64,000 bases of DNA from Fodinibacter sp963695175 (GTDB lineage Bacteria; Actinomycetota; Actinomycetes; Actinomycetales; Dermatophilaceae), in contig CAVOGG010000004.1 in the NCBI GenBank assembly GCA_963695175.1, forward strand, positions 186,001 through 250,000. The letters are read 5' to 3'. The position numbers and the translations under genes are program-made. The notes under the pieces were generated by a model. That model was not told the DNA's origin. It did not search any database and worked only from the letters and a program-made list of their open reading frames with translations. This document shows positions 30,191 through 38,889 of the stretch, piece after piece (the first letter of the stretch is position 1; the number at the start of each line of letters is the position of its first letter).

Positions 30191-31686
30191 GGGTCGTCGT
30201 GATCGGGGCCGGTCTGTCCGGCCTGGCCGCCGCGTGCCACCTCACCGCCGCGGGCCACGACGTCACGGTGCTCGAACGCGAGGCCATCGTCGGTGGTCGT
30301 GCCGGCGAGCTGCACCTCGGCGACTTCCGGATCGACACCGGCCCCGTCGTCATGACGATGCCCGAGCTGCTGCACGCCCCGATCCGCGCAGTCGGCGGCG
30401 ACCCCGAGACGCTGGTGCCGATGCGCCGCCTCGACCCGGCCTACCGGGCGGTCTACCCAGACGGCAGCGAGCTGCACATCCGCTCCGACATGACCGACCT
30501 GCGCGAGGAGATCCGCGCCAAGGTCGGCGACACCGACGCGGCCGGGTTCGACCAGTTCCTCGACTGGCTCGAGCAGCTCTACGAGACCGAGTTCGCCACC
30601 TTCGTCGACCACAACTACTCCTCCCCCTTCGACCTGGTGCGCTCCCCCGCCACGGCGGCCCGGCTGCTCCGGCTCGGCGGGCTGGGGGCACTCGGGCCGG
30701 CCGTCGACCGCTTCTTCACCGACGACCGGCTCACCCGGGTCTTCAGCTTCCAGGCGCTCTACGCCGGCGTCGCGCCCGCCAGGGCCAGGGCGGTGCTGGC
30801 CGTCATCACCTACATGGACACCGTGCGCGGCGTGTTCTACCCCGAGGGCGGCATGCACGCCGTGCCCCGGGGCATGGCGCAGGCGCTGACCGACGCCGGG
30901 GTGCCGGTCCACCTGGGCGTGGAGGTGAGCGAGGTGCTGCGTCGCTCCGACGGCGCCGTGGTCGGGGTCGCGACCAGCGACGGCGAGCGGCTCGCCGCGG
31001 ATGCCGTGGTGTGCACCCTCGACCTGCCGGTCGCCTACGAGCGGCTGCTGCCCGGTGTGGCCGCGCCGCGAGCGGCGCGCACCGGCGCCTTCTCGCCATC
31101 CGCCGTCGTGTGGCACGTGGGCGCGTCCGGCACCCCGGCAGCGCACGTGCGCCACCACAACATCCACTTCGGCGACGACTGGGACGGCGCCTTCGAGGCG
31201 ATCATCGACCGCGGCGAGCTGATGCCCGACCCCTCGCGCCTGGTCACGGTGCCGTCGGTCACCGACCCCACCGCCGCCCCCGACGGCTCCACCACCATGT
31301 ACGTGCTCGAGCCCGTGCCGAACACCGCCTCCGGCCTGGACTGGCGCCGCGAGGCCGGCCCGATGCGCGAGCGGCTGCACACGTTCCTCGAGGCCGGGGG
31401 ATACCCCACCGACATCCGTGAGGAGCTGCTCGTCACGCCCGACGACTGGCGCGCCCAGGGCATGCACCTGGGCACCCCGTTCGCCCTGGCCCACACGTTC
31501 CTGCAGTCCGGCCCGTTCCGCCCGTCGAACGTCGACCGCCGGGTGCCGGGCCTGGTCTTCGCCGGCTCGGGCACCCAGCCGGGCGTCGGCATCCCCATGG
31601 TGCTGGTCAGCGGCAAGCTCGCCGCCCAGCGGGTGCAGGAGTACGCCGGGGCCGCCCGACCGGTACCGCGTACGGTGGTCCGATGA
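30187..31686 (+). CDS. crtI: Phytoene desaturase
   Basis: 499 residues from the GTG that overlaps crtE's stop. The FAD-binding motif VVVIGAGLSGLAAACHL is at the N-terminus with GGRAGELHLGDFRIDTGP following, YPEGGMHAVPRGMAQAL in the middle, and the CrtI C-terminal signature GLVFAGSGTQPGVGIPMVL. It introduces double bonds into phytoene to make lycopene or a precursor, using FAD. Coupled by ATGA to crtB. Confidence 0.94.
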   Translation: MRVVVIGAGLSGLAAACHLTAAGHDVTVLEREAIVGGRAGELHLGDFRIDTGPVVMTMPELLHAPIRAVGGDPETLVPMRRLDPAYRAVYPDGSELHIRSDMTDLREEIRAKVGDTDAAGFDQFLDWLEQLYETEFATFVDHNYSSPFDLVRSPATAARLLRLGGLGALGPAVDRFFTDDRLTRVFSFQALYAGVAPARARAVLAVITYMDTVRGVFYPEGGMHAVPRGMAQALTDAGVPVHLGVEVSEVLRRSDGAVVGVATSDGERLAADAVVCTLDLPVAYERLLPGVAAPRAARTGAFSPSAVVWHVGASGTPAAHVRHHNIHFGDDWDGAFEAIIDRGELMPDPSRLVTVPSVTDPTAAPDGSTTMYVLEPVPNTASGLDWRREAGPMRERLHTFLEAGGYPTDIREELLVTPDDWRAQGMHLGTPFALAHTFLQSGPFRPSNVDRRVPGLVFAGSGTQPGVGIPMVLVSGKLAAQRVQEYAGAARPVPRTVVR

Positions 31687-33212
31687 GCCCAGCCACCCCG
31701 GTGACGCCGCCCGAGGTGCTCGCCTCGGGCTATGACCGGTGCGCGCAGATCACCCGCGAGCACGGCACCACCTACTACTGGGGCGCCCGGCTGCTGCCCG
31801 CCGAGAGCCGCCGGCACGTGCACGCCATCTACACCCTCGCCCGGCTCGCCGACGACATCGTCGACCTCGCCGGGCCGGACCCCGGCCCGCAGACCGCGCT
31901 CGCCCTGGACGCGTTCGAGCAGTCCTTCTGGGTCGCCCTGGCCACCGGCAGCTCACCCGACCCCGTCATGGCGGCCGTCGCGACCACGGTGCGCGAGTGC
32001 GGCATCGACGACGAGTGCTTCGCGCGGTTCTTCGGCGCGATGCGCAGCGACCTCACCCGCCGCACGTACGAGACGTGGGCCGACCTGCTCGGTTACATGG
32101 ACGGCAGCGCCGCGGTCATCGGCGAGATGATGCTCCCCGTGCTGCGACCGGGCACGGATGCCGTCGTCCCGGCCCGCGCCCTCGGCCTCGCCTTCCAGCT
32201 CACCAACTTCCTGCGCGACGTCGGCGAGGACCTCGGCCGTGGCCGGGTCTACCTCCCCCAGGAGGACCTGCGCCGGTTCGGTGCCGACCCGCACGCGCGG
32301 GTCGTGACGCCGCAGTGGCGCGCGCTGATGGCCTTCGAGATCGAGCGGAACCGCCGGCTGTACCGCGAGGCCGACGACGGCCTCCCGGCGCTCCCCGGCG
32401 CCTCTCGGCGCTGCGTGGCCACGGCCAGGGTGCTCTACGCGCGCATCCTCGAGCGCATCGAGGCTGCCGACTACGACGTGTTCGACTCGCGGGCAACGGT
32501 GTCGACGCCTGCCAAGGCCGCACTGGCCGCCCGGATGGTGGTGACGCGCGAGCCGATGCGGCTGGTTCGTGCCGACCGCGCGGCGCGCGACCCGCACGGC
32601 GGCGCCTGGGTGTCCGACGACCCCGTCGTGCTGCTCGACGACACCGGCTCGCGGGTGGGCCAGGCCCCCAAGTCGGTCGTGCACCACGACGACACCCCGC
32701 TGCACCTCGCGTTCTCCTGCTACGTCGTCGACCCCTCCGGGCAGCTGCTCGTCACCACCCGCGCGGCGAGCAAGCCGAGCTTTCCCGGGGTCGTGACCAA
32801 CACCGTGTGCGGGCACCCGCGGCCGGGTGAGGACCTCGCCGAGGCGGTGCGTCGGCGGGCCCGCAGCGAGCTCGGTGTCGAGGTGCGCGACCTGCGGCTG
32901 GTGCTGCCCGACTTCCGCTACCGCGCGGTGATGAACGGCCTCGTCGAGCACGAGCTGTGCCCGGTGTTCGTCGGCTTCGTCGACGACGACCGGATGGCGA
33001 CCGACCCCACCGAGGTCGACGACGCGCAGTGGGTGCCGTGGTCGCAGTTCCGCGACGAGGTGCTGGCGGGCGACCGCACGGTCTCCCCCTGGTGCACCGA
33101 GCAGGTGCCGCTGCTCGACGCCCTGGGCCCCGACCCGCACGCCTGGCCCGCCGGCCCGCGCGACGGGCTGCCGCCTGCTGCCGCCCTGGGCCCCGACGCC
33201 GAGGCGGCGTGA
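31683..33212 (+). CDS. crtB: Fusion of phytoene synthase (CrtB) and type I IPP isomerase (Idi)
   Basis: 509 residues. Residues ~1-300 are phytoene synthase: DDIVD at 57-61, DVGED at 179-183 and GRGRVYLPQEDLRRFG. A linker leads to a complete Nudix-fold type I isopentenyl-diphosphate isomerase from ~315: SKPSFPGVVTNTVCGHP with the catalytic Cys376, and HELCPVF with Glu424, equivalent to E. coli Idi Cys67 and Glu116. One polypeptide therefore supplies both the isoprenoid pool balance (IPP/DMAPP) and the GGPP-to-phytoene step. There is no stop or frameshift between the domains. A fusion of these two is not one I know. Confidence 0.93.
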   Translation: MSPATPVTPPEVLASGYDRCAQITREHGTTYYWGARLLPAESRRHVHAIYTLARLADDIVDLAGPDPGPQTALALDAFEQSFWVALATGSSPDPVMAAVATTVRECGIDDECFARFFGAMRSDLTRRTYETWADLLGYMDGSAAVIGEMMLPVLRPGTDAVVPARALGLAFQLTNFLRDVGEDLGRGRVYLPQEDLRRFGADPHARVVTPQWRALMAFEIERNRRLYREADDGLPALPGASRRCVATARVLYARILERIEAADYDVFDSRATVSTPAKAALAARMVVTREPMRLVRADRAARDPHGGAWVSDDPVVLLDDTGSRVGQAPKSVVHHDDTPLHLAFSCYVVDPSGQLLVTTRAASKPSFPGVVTNTVCGHPRPGEDLAEAVRRRARSELGVEVRDLRLVLPDFRYRAVMNGLVEHELCPVFVGFVDDDRMATDPTEVDDAQWVPWSQFRDEVLAGDRTVSPWCTEQVPLLDALGPDPHAWPAGPRDGLPPAAALGPDAEAA

Positions 33213-33221
33213 GGCCGGGCC

Positions 33222-33563
33222 GTGGACGACCGCTATCAGTACCTCCTGCTCATGGCGGGCTGCCTGATCGTCACCCTGCCGCTGGAGTTCCTCCTGCGCG
33301 CCCGGGTCTACCGGCGCCCCCGGCGGCTGCTGCTGTCGCTCCTTCCGGTGCTCGCGATCTTCCTGGTCTGGGACGTCGTGGGCATCGCGCGCGGGCACTG
33401 GTCGTACAGCGAGAGGTACACGACCGGCATCCGGTTCCCGTTCGACGTGCCGCTGGAGGAGGTCGTCTTCTTCGTCGTCATCCCGATCTGCGGGCTGCTG
33501 ACCTACGAGGCGGTCGGCACGGTGCTCGGCTGGTGGCGTGAGCGGCAGGAGCGCGATGCCTGA
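33222..33563 (+). CDS. crtYc: Lycopene beta-cyclase subunit, CrtYc type
   Basis: 113 residues, GTG start nine bases after crtB. Three hydrophobic helices are apparent, with the conserved PLEEVVFFVVIPICG and the family element FLVWDVVGIARGHW. It is one half of the heterodimeric membrane lycopene cyclase found in Brevibacterium and related actinobacteria. It works with the next gene, and the two overlap by 8 bases. Confidence 0.9.
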   Translation: MDDRYQYLLLMAGCLIVTLPLEFLLRARVYRRPRRLLLSLLPVLAIFLVWDVVGIARGHWSYSERYTTGIRFPFDVPLEEVVFFVVIPICGLLTYEAVGTVLGWWRERQERDA

Positions 33564-33912
33564 GTACACCGTGCTGGCCGTGCTCTCTGTCGTCGGAACC
33601 GTTCTCGCCGAGGTCTTCTGGCTGCGCACCGGCATCTTCCGCCGCGCCCAGTACTGGATCGCGATGGCGATCGTCTACTGCTTCCACGTGCTCGTCGACG
33701 GCTGGCTGACCAAGCTGTCGGCGCCGATCGTCATCTACGACGAGGGCCGGATCACCGGTCTCCGGGTGCCGTGGGACATCCCGGTGGAGGACTATCTCTT
33801 CGGGTTCAGCATGATCACCCTGACCCTGATGGTGTGGGTGCACCTCGGCGACCGGAGTGACCCCGACCCCGGTGACCGCAGTGACCACGAGGCGAGGCAG
33901 GAGGCATCGTGA
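33556..33912 (+). CDS. crtYd: Lycopene beta-cyclase subunit, CrtYd type
   Basis: 118 residues from ATG 33556, with GCAGGAG just upstream. It parallels its partner: hydrophobic helices, IVYCFHVLVDGWLTKL and the matching PVEDYLFGFSMI motif, with a charged Asp-rich C-terminal tail. Together they convert lycopene psi ends to beta-ionone rings. The stop overlaps the next GTG. Confidence 0.9.
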   Translation: MPEYTVLAVLSVVGTVLAEVFWLRTGIFRRAQYWIAMAIVYCFHVLVDGWLTKLSAPIVIYDEGRITGLRVPWDIPVEDYLFGFSMITLTLMVWVHLGDRSDPDPGDRSDHEARQEAS

Positions 33913-34667
33913 CGGAAGCGCCACGCCGCGAGGAGTGGGTGCTCGCTGACGCGTTCGACCGCGCCGCCCCGACCTACGACGCCATGGTCGCCCTCTCCCC
34001 GGGCTACCACGACCAGCTGCGCACCGCGGCGCAGGCGCTCGTCGACCGGCTGACCGCCCCCGGGCCGGACGAGGGCGCCCTGCGGGTGCTCGACCTCGGG
34101 TGCGGCTCGGGTGCCTCCAGCCGCGCGCTGCTCGACGCCTGGTCGGCGGGCGGCGGGTCGGCCGACGACCTGTCGGTCACCGGCGTCGACGCCTCGGAGG
34201 GCATGGTCGGGCAGGCTCGCGGGAAGGCCTGGCCCCCGAACGTCGCGCTGGTCGTCTCCGACGCCGTCGCCTACCTCGAGTCGCTGCCCAGCGGTTCGGT
34301 CGACGGCGTCCTGGCGGCCTACCTGCTGCGCAACGTGCCCGACCGCGACCGGCTCGTCGAGGAGGTGTCCCGCGTGCTGCGACCCGGCGGCGCGCTCGTC
34401 ATCCACGACTACTCCGTCGCCGGGGACACCCGCGCCAGGGTCGTGTGGGCGGCGGTGTGCCACGGCATCATCATCCCGCTCGCGGTGCTGAAGCGGTCCG
34501 ACGTGCCGCTGCACCGCTACCTCTACACGAGCGTGCGCGACTTCGACTCCGTCGACCGCATCTGCGAGCGGTTGCTGTCCGGTGGCCTCGTCGACGTGAA
34601 GCACCGCTCCTACCCCGGGTGGCAGCACGGCCTCGTGCACACCGTCGCCGGGTCGGCGCCGTCGTGA
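33909..34667 (+). CDS. crtT: SAM-dependent methyltransferase of the carotenoid cluster (CrtT-like)
   Basis: 252 residues, UbiE/COQ5-like. The SAM-binding motif is VLDLGCGSGASSRALL, with VTGVDASEGMVG (motif II), SLPSGSVDGVLAAYLLRNVP and RVLRPGGALVIHDYSV following. In streptomycete aromatic-carotenoid clusters a methyltransferase called CrtT lies between crtY and crtU. Its exact role there is unsettled, so the name reflects position and family only. Coupled by overlap to both neighbours. Confidence 0.8.
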   Translation: MTEAPRREEWVLADAFDRAAPTYDAMVALSPGYHDQLRTAAQALVDRLTAPGPDEGALRVLDLGCGSGASSRALLDAWSAGGGSADDLSVTGVDASEGMVGQARGKAWPPNVALVVSDAVAYLESLPSGSVDGVLAAYLLRNVPDRDRLVEEVSRVLRPGGALVIHDYSVAGDTRARVVWAAVCHGIIIPLAVLKRSDVPLHRYLYTSVRDFDSVDRICERLLSGGLVDVKHRSYPGWQHGLVHTVAGSAPS

Positions 34668-36307
34668 TCGGCCGCACGCCCCTCTGGACCCCCGGTCTCG
34701 ACCGACGGGCCGTGTTCCACCCGCCGCCCGCCCCACTGGCCACGACGGATGCCGCACGTGTGCCGGCATCCGCGCGGCACGTCGTCGTCGTGGGCGGTGG
34801 CATCGCGGGGCTGACCACGGCGCTGGGCCTGGCCGAGCGCGGCGTGCGGGTCACCGTGCTCGAGCGCGAGGACCGGCTCGGCGGCCGGGTGCGGTCGTGG
34901 CCGGTCGCGCTGCCGGACGGCGAGCGCGGCGAGATGAGCCGCGGCTTCCACGCGTTCTTCCGGCAGTACTACAACCTGCGCGCCGTGCTGCGCCGCACCG
35001 ACCCGACCCTGGAACGGCTGCGCCCGCTCGACGACTACCCGCTCGTGCGTGACGGTGGGGGGCGCGACTCCTTCTCGAACATCCCGCGCACCCCACCGTG
35101 GAACCTCGCCGCGTTCGTGGCCCGCAGCCCCAGCTTCGACCTCAAGGGCCTGGCCGCCGTCGACGTCGAGGCCGCCCTGGGCCTGCTCGACGTCGACTTC
35201 CCCGCCACCTTCGCCGCCCTCGACGGTCAGAGCGCCGCCGACGTGCTCGACCGGCTGCACTTCCCGGAGGCCGCGCGGCACCTGGCGCTGGAGGTGTTCG
35301 CCCGCAGCTTCTTCGCCGACCCGCGCGAGTTCTCCGGCGCCGAGCTCGTCGCGATGTTCCACCTGTACTTCGTCGGCTCGGCCGAGGGGCTGCTCTTCGA
35401 CGTGCCGCGCGACGACTACGACTCGACGCTCTGGGGCCCGCTCGGTGCGCACCTGTACGGCCTCGGCGTCACCGTGGTCACCGGGCGCGAGGTGCGCTCG
35501 GTCGCCGAGCTCGGTGACGGCCTCTCGGTGCTGCACGGCCTGCCCGGCCACGACGACCAGGACTGGCTCGCGGCGGATGCCGTCGTGCTGGCGCTCGACC
35601 CGGCCGGCCTGCGCCGGGTCGTGGCCGCGTCCCCCGGGCTCGGGGGCGACGACGAGGCGGGGGCGTCGTGGCGGGAGTCCGTGGCCGGCATCCGGTCCGC
35701 GCCCTCGTTCGCGGTGTGGCGGCTGTGGCTGTCCGGAAGGGTGGCGCCGGAGCGACCCGCGTTCCTCGGCACGAGCGGGTACGGGCCGCTCGACAACGTC
35801 TCGGTGCTCGAGCGGTTCGAGGGGCACGCCACCCGGTGGAGCGAGGCGCACGAGGGTTCGGTCGTCGAGCTGCACGCGTATGCGCTGCCGGAGGGCACCG
35901 CCGAGGCCGACCTGCGCCAGCAGCTGCTCACCCAGCTGCACCGCGTGTATCCCGAGACGGCCACCTTCGCGGTCGTGCACGACGAGTGGCTCGTTGCGGC
36001 CGACTGCGTGCTGGTGGGTCTCGAGCCCTGGCGGTCGCGCCCCGGCGTACGCACGCCCGACCCTCGGGTGCTGCTCGCCGGCGATGCGGTGCGCTGCGAC
36101 CTGCCGGTGGCGCTGATGGAGCGCGCGGCGACGACCGGTTGGATGGCCGCCGACCGGCTGCTCGCCGGCTGGGGCGAGCGCGGCCACGGCGTGTGGTCGG
36201 TGCCGATGGGGTCGCGCCTCGGGCCGCTTCCGCGACTCGCGCGCCGCGGCATCCGGGCCTTCAGGGCCCGCGGCTCACGCAGAAGCTCGGACGTCACGCA
36301 GCAATAG
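34664..36307 (+). CDS. crtU: Carotenoid desaturase/methylase (CrtU-like, isorenieratene synthase type)
   Basis: 547 residues from the GTG overlapping crtT's stop. FAD motif VVVVGGGIAGLTTALGLAER and LGGRVRSWPV at the N-terminus, FHAFFRQYYNLR, PWNLAAFVARSP, and LLAGDAVRCDLPVALMERAA near the C-terminus match CrtU, which aromatises beta-rings by desaturation and methyl migration (beta-carotene to isorenieratene). No Rieske domain is fused; a separate Rieske protein faces it downstream. It ends in a basic Arg/Ser tail inside an inverted repeat. Confidence 0.87.
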   Translation: MIGRTPLWTPGLDRRAVFHPPPAPLATTDAARVPASARHVVVVGGGIAGLTTALGLAERGVRVTVLEREDRLGGRVRSWPVALPDGERGEMSRGFHAFFRQYYNLRAVLRRTDPTLERLRPLDDYPLVRDGGGRDSFSNIPRTPPWNLAAFVARSPSFDLKGLAAVDVEAALGLLDVDFPATFAALDGQSAADVLDRLHFPEAARHLALEVFARSFFADPREFSGAELVAMFHLYFVGSAEGLLFDVPRDDYDSTLWGPLGAHLYGLGVTVVTGREVRSVAELGDGLSVLHGLPGHDDQDWLAADAVVLALDPAGLRRVVAASPGLGGDDEAGASWRESVAGIRSAPSFAVWRLWLSGRVAPERPAFLGTSGYGPLDNVSVLERFEGHATRWSEAHEGSVVELHAYALPEGTAEADLRQQLLTQLHRVYPETATFAVVHDEWLVAADCVLVGLEPWRSRPGVRTPDPRVLLAGDAVRCDLPVALMERAATTGWMAADRLLAGWGERGHGVWSVPMGSRLGPLPRLARRGIRAFRARGSRRSSDVTQQ

Positions 36308-36332
36308 GCGCGTGCGATCCGAACTTCCGCGT
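36277..36332. terminator. Inverted repeat between crtU and the Rieske gene
   Basis: ACGCAGAAGCTCGGA (36277-36291) and TCCGAACTTCCGCGT (36318-36332) pair over 15 positions. The two mismatches become G-U pairs only in the minus-strand transcript. The arm begins inside the crtU coding end. It may terminate the convergent Rieske transcript; there is no U-tract. Confidence 0.4.
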
Positions 36333-36337
36333 TTCGG

Positions 36338-37354
36338 TCAACCCTCGGCGGCGGCGCGGCGCAGCTCGTAGAGCCGGGCCGCGTAGACCAGGTCGTCGGC
36401 CCACAGCCGGGTGGCCGACGCGCGCATGCCGACCGTGACGAGCGGCGCGAGGCCGCGGGCGACCCGGAACCCGAACCGGTCGGACGTCGCGACGACCGCC
36501 TCGGTCATCACCGTGCGCGCGGGGTGCACCCCGGGCGCGGTGAGCGGGGTGGCGTGGGTCTCGACGACGCTGCCGGTGCCCTCGCCGTCGACGATCGTCA
36601 TGACGATGGTGTGCGAGTCGGGGCAGCTGAACTCGGCACGCACCGGCACCGCGAAGGTGCGGCCCAGCCGGTACGCGACGTCGAGCACGAGCAGGTCGTC
36701 GGTGGAGGCGTCGTCGTCGACCCTCAGGTCGCTGAACGCGTAGGGGTGCAGCCAGGCGCCGTGCCAGGGGTCGAGCCGGTTCTGCACGATGTCGCGCGGC
36801 TCGCAGTCGGTGGGCAGCGAGATGACCGACGCGAGCGACTCCTCGAGCGGCGGCCGGGATGCGAGCACGGGGCGCTCGCTCGGCTCGACGCCGTCCTCGA
36901 CCTGCCCGACGCGCACCCAGAACAGGATGCCGTCGTCGAAGGCGGCGAAGGTGCGCCAGCTCGGCTGACCGTCACCGTCGAGCGGCATCCCGTGCCAACG
37001 GCACAGCACGGTTCCGTCGACGACGTCACAGGCGTCGAGGCGGGCGCCGAGGTGCGGGCAGGCGCCGGGCCCGGCCAGGGCCGACCCGTCGGCGTCGCGC
37101 CAGAGCACGACCTCGCGACCGGCGACCGTGCGCAGCAGGGTGCGGCCGACCGGCACGTCGGCGGACGCGGCGGCGACGAGCCAGCCGTGGGTGGGGCGGC
37201 GCATCGCCGCGCGCAGGGTGGCCTCGATGCGGGCCGGCTTGGCCTCCCGCCAGGTGCTGCGCAGGTGGTCGGGGGTCGCCTGGGGCAGGTAGCGCACCGG
37301 CACGCGGTGGCGCACCTCTTCACGCCAGGACCGGTCGGTGCGCAGCAGGCTCAC
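36338..37354 (-). CDS. Rieske [2Fe-2S] protein with DUF5914-like C-terminal domain
   Basis: 338 residues from GTG 37354. The Rieske ligands are C-x-H and C-x-x-H in CPHLGARLDACD and VLCRWHGMPLDG, near residues 98-120. The rest (DPWHGAWLHPYAFSDL, VYAARLYELRRA) matches the DUF5914-type tail seen beside carotenoid desaturase/methylases. In many CrtU systems a Rieske unit is fused or adjacent, presumably for electron transfer. It faces crtU convergently and has its own promoter region at 37355-37514. Confidence 0.82.
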   Translation of the reverse strand: MSLLRTDRSWREEVRHRVPVRYLPQATPDHLRSTWREAKPARIEATLRAAMRRPTHGWLVAAASADVPVGRTLLRTVAGREVVLWRDADGSALAGPGACPHLGARLDACDVVDGTVLCRWHGMPLDGDGQPSWRTFAAFDDGILFWVRVGQVEDGVEPSERPVLASRPPLEESLASVISLPTDCEPRDIVQNRLDPWHGAWLHPYAFSDLRVDDDASTDDLLVLDVAYRLGRTFAVPVRAEFSCPDSHTIVMTIVDGEGTGSVVETHATPLTAPGVHPARTVMTEAVVATSDRFGFRVARGLAPLVTVGMRASATRLWADDLVYAARLYELRRAAAEG

Positions 37355-37514
37355 GCTGCAACGCTAACCCCGCAGGAGCCCGGCGAACCAGATCCTTTGA
37401 CACCGATGGCCCTCGCACCCCTCGACGCGGCTCCGGCGCAGGGGTCACACTCGGGACGAGGCGCGGCCGACGGCCAGACCGGCCCGCTCGAGCTCGCCCC
37501 GCCAAGGAGGACCC

Positions 37515-38135
37515 ATGCCTTCCGGGTTCCACGACGGCAGCCGCTCGCTGCAGGACCGCTTCGACACCCGCGCCCTGGCCGACCGCATCGACACGCTCCT
37601 GGTGAGCGACACGATCAGCGATGGCGACCGCGCGTTCATCCAGGACCGTGACATGTTCTTCCTTGCCACGGCCGACGCCGAGGGTCGACCGACCTGCTCG
37701 TACAAGGGTGGCGAACCCGGCTTCGTGCGGGTGCTGGACGCCCACACCCTCGCCTTCCCGAACTACGACGGCAACGGCATGTACCTGTCCACGGGCAACG
37801 TGCTGGTCAACCCCGCGGTCGGGATGCTGTTCATCGACTTCGAGCGCGGCCACCGGATGCGGCTCGAGGGCACCGCCACGATCGACCCCGACGACCCACT
37901 GCGTGCGCAGTACCCGGAGGCGCAGTTCGTCGTGCGCGTGACCGCCCGGGCCGTCTACCCGAACTGCCCGCGGTACATCCACCGCTACGAGCTGGTGCGG
38001 CGCTCGCGGTTCGTCCCACGCACCGACTGCCTCACTCCGGTGCCCGAGTGGAAGCGTTCCGACTGGGCGCGCGACGCCCTCCCCGAGCACGACCCGGCCC
38101 GCGACCCCGGCGACCGCGAGGTCCTCGGTCGCTGA
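37515..38135 (+). CDS. Pyridoxamine 5'-phosphate oxidase-fold FMN protein
   Basis: 206 residues, ATG with AAGGAGG optimally spaced. The split-barrel pattern FLATADAEGRPTCSYKGGEP, LAFPNYDGNGMYLSTGNVLV, and PAVGMLFIDFERGHRMRLEG identifies the PNPOx-like flavin-binding family, here with C-terminal YPNCPRYIHRYELVRRS. Substrate unknown. Convergent with the next gene, nine bases apart. Confidence 0.85.
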   Translation: MPSGFHDGSRSLQDRFDTRALADRIDTLLVSDTISDGDRAFIQDRDMFFLATADAEGRPTCSYKGGEPGFVRVLDAHTLAFPNYDGNGMYLSTGNVLVNPAVGMLFIDFERGHRMRLEGTATIDPDDPLRAQYPEAQFVVRVTARAVYPNCPRYIHRYELVRRSRFVPRTDCLTPVPEWKRSDWARDALPEHDPARDPGDREVLGR

Positions 38136-38143
38136 GCCAGGTG

Positions 38144-38626
38144 TCAGTCGTCGGCTGACGGGCCGGTGCGGGGCTCCCCGGGCGTCGGGTCGACGGACAC
38201 GAGGATGCCGGCCCGCGGCGCCCGCTTCAGGCCCACCTTGGAACCGATCTTGTCGGTGAGGTCGGAGAACCGTGCCGGCAGGCCGTACTTCGCGACGACC
38301 GCGCGGCGCACCGAGGCGACGGCTGCGGCATCCCGCACGATCCGCGCGGTGCCGTGGAAGGTCGGCGCCCCGGGCGCGACCTTGCCGCGCAGGTCGCACG
38401 CCTGCAGGTCGACGGTGTCGGTGTGGGCGAGCCGCTTGGTCTTCCCGGTGTCGTCGACGGTGATCACCGCGAACAGCCCGGGCTCGTCGAGCGACGGCGC
38501 GAACCAGACCGGCGTGGTGACGGGAGCACCGGTGCGACGGAAGGTGGTCAGCGCGACGTACTGCGCCGAGGCCAACGGGTGGTCAGCGGCGCGCCCGGGT
38601 GCGGCACCGGCATCCGACTCGTCCAT
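38144..38626 (-). CDS. PPOX-class F420-dependent-type oxidoreductase
   Basis: 160 residues from ATG 38626. The pattern QYVALTTFRRTGAPVTTPVW, VDLQACDLRGKVAPGAPTFH and AKYGLPARFSDLTDKIGSK is characteristic of short F420-linked or haem-utilisation-like PPOX proteins in actinobacteria. Cofactor use is inferred from family. It may reduce an unsaturated substrate. Confidence 0.8.
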   Translation of the reverse strand: MDESDAGAAPGRAADHPLASAQYVALTTFRRTGAPVTTPVWFAPSLDEPGLFAVITVDDTGKTKRLAHTDTVDLQACDLRGKVAPGAPTFHGTARIVRDAAAVASVRRAVVAKYGLPARFSDLTDKIGSKVGLKRAPRAGILVSVDPTPGEPRTGPSADD

Positions 38627-38805
38627 GACGACAGCGTAGGCGGGCCCGCGCGTGCTCCGGATGGTGCTCCCGGCACCCTTCGGCGCAGATCCCCCGAGAT
38701 TGGTCCCCCCGAATGTGACGTTCCCGGGTGTTGACCGCTAGGCTGGCCGCAGTTGTTGAGCTTTCCGTTGTGAAGTAGTGGCACAGCGTCCCGCCGGGAC
38801 TGAGC

Positions 38806-38880
38806 ACTTTCTGAGCAGAGGTATCACAGGCATCACCAACGCGGAGCCCCCGACAAGCGGGGCGCTCCTACTCAGAAAGT
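38806..38880 (+). promoter_or_regulatory. Structured 5' leader of the cold-shock gene
   Basis: A perfect 10-bp inverted repeat ACTTTCTGAG (38806-38815)/CTCAGAAAGT (38871-38880) encloses an inner hairpin with GGAGCCCC and GGGGCGCTCC arms. The outer stem ends directly at the weak ribosome-binding area before ATG 38890. The arrangement resembles the long leaders of csp genes, which change fold with temperature. A possible -10 box, TAGGCT, lies at 38739-38744. Confidence 0.5.
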
Positions 38881-38889
38881 AGGCCCCAC

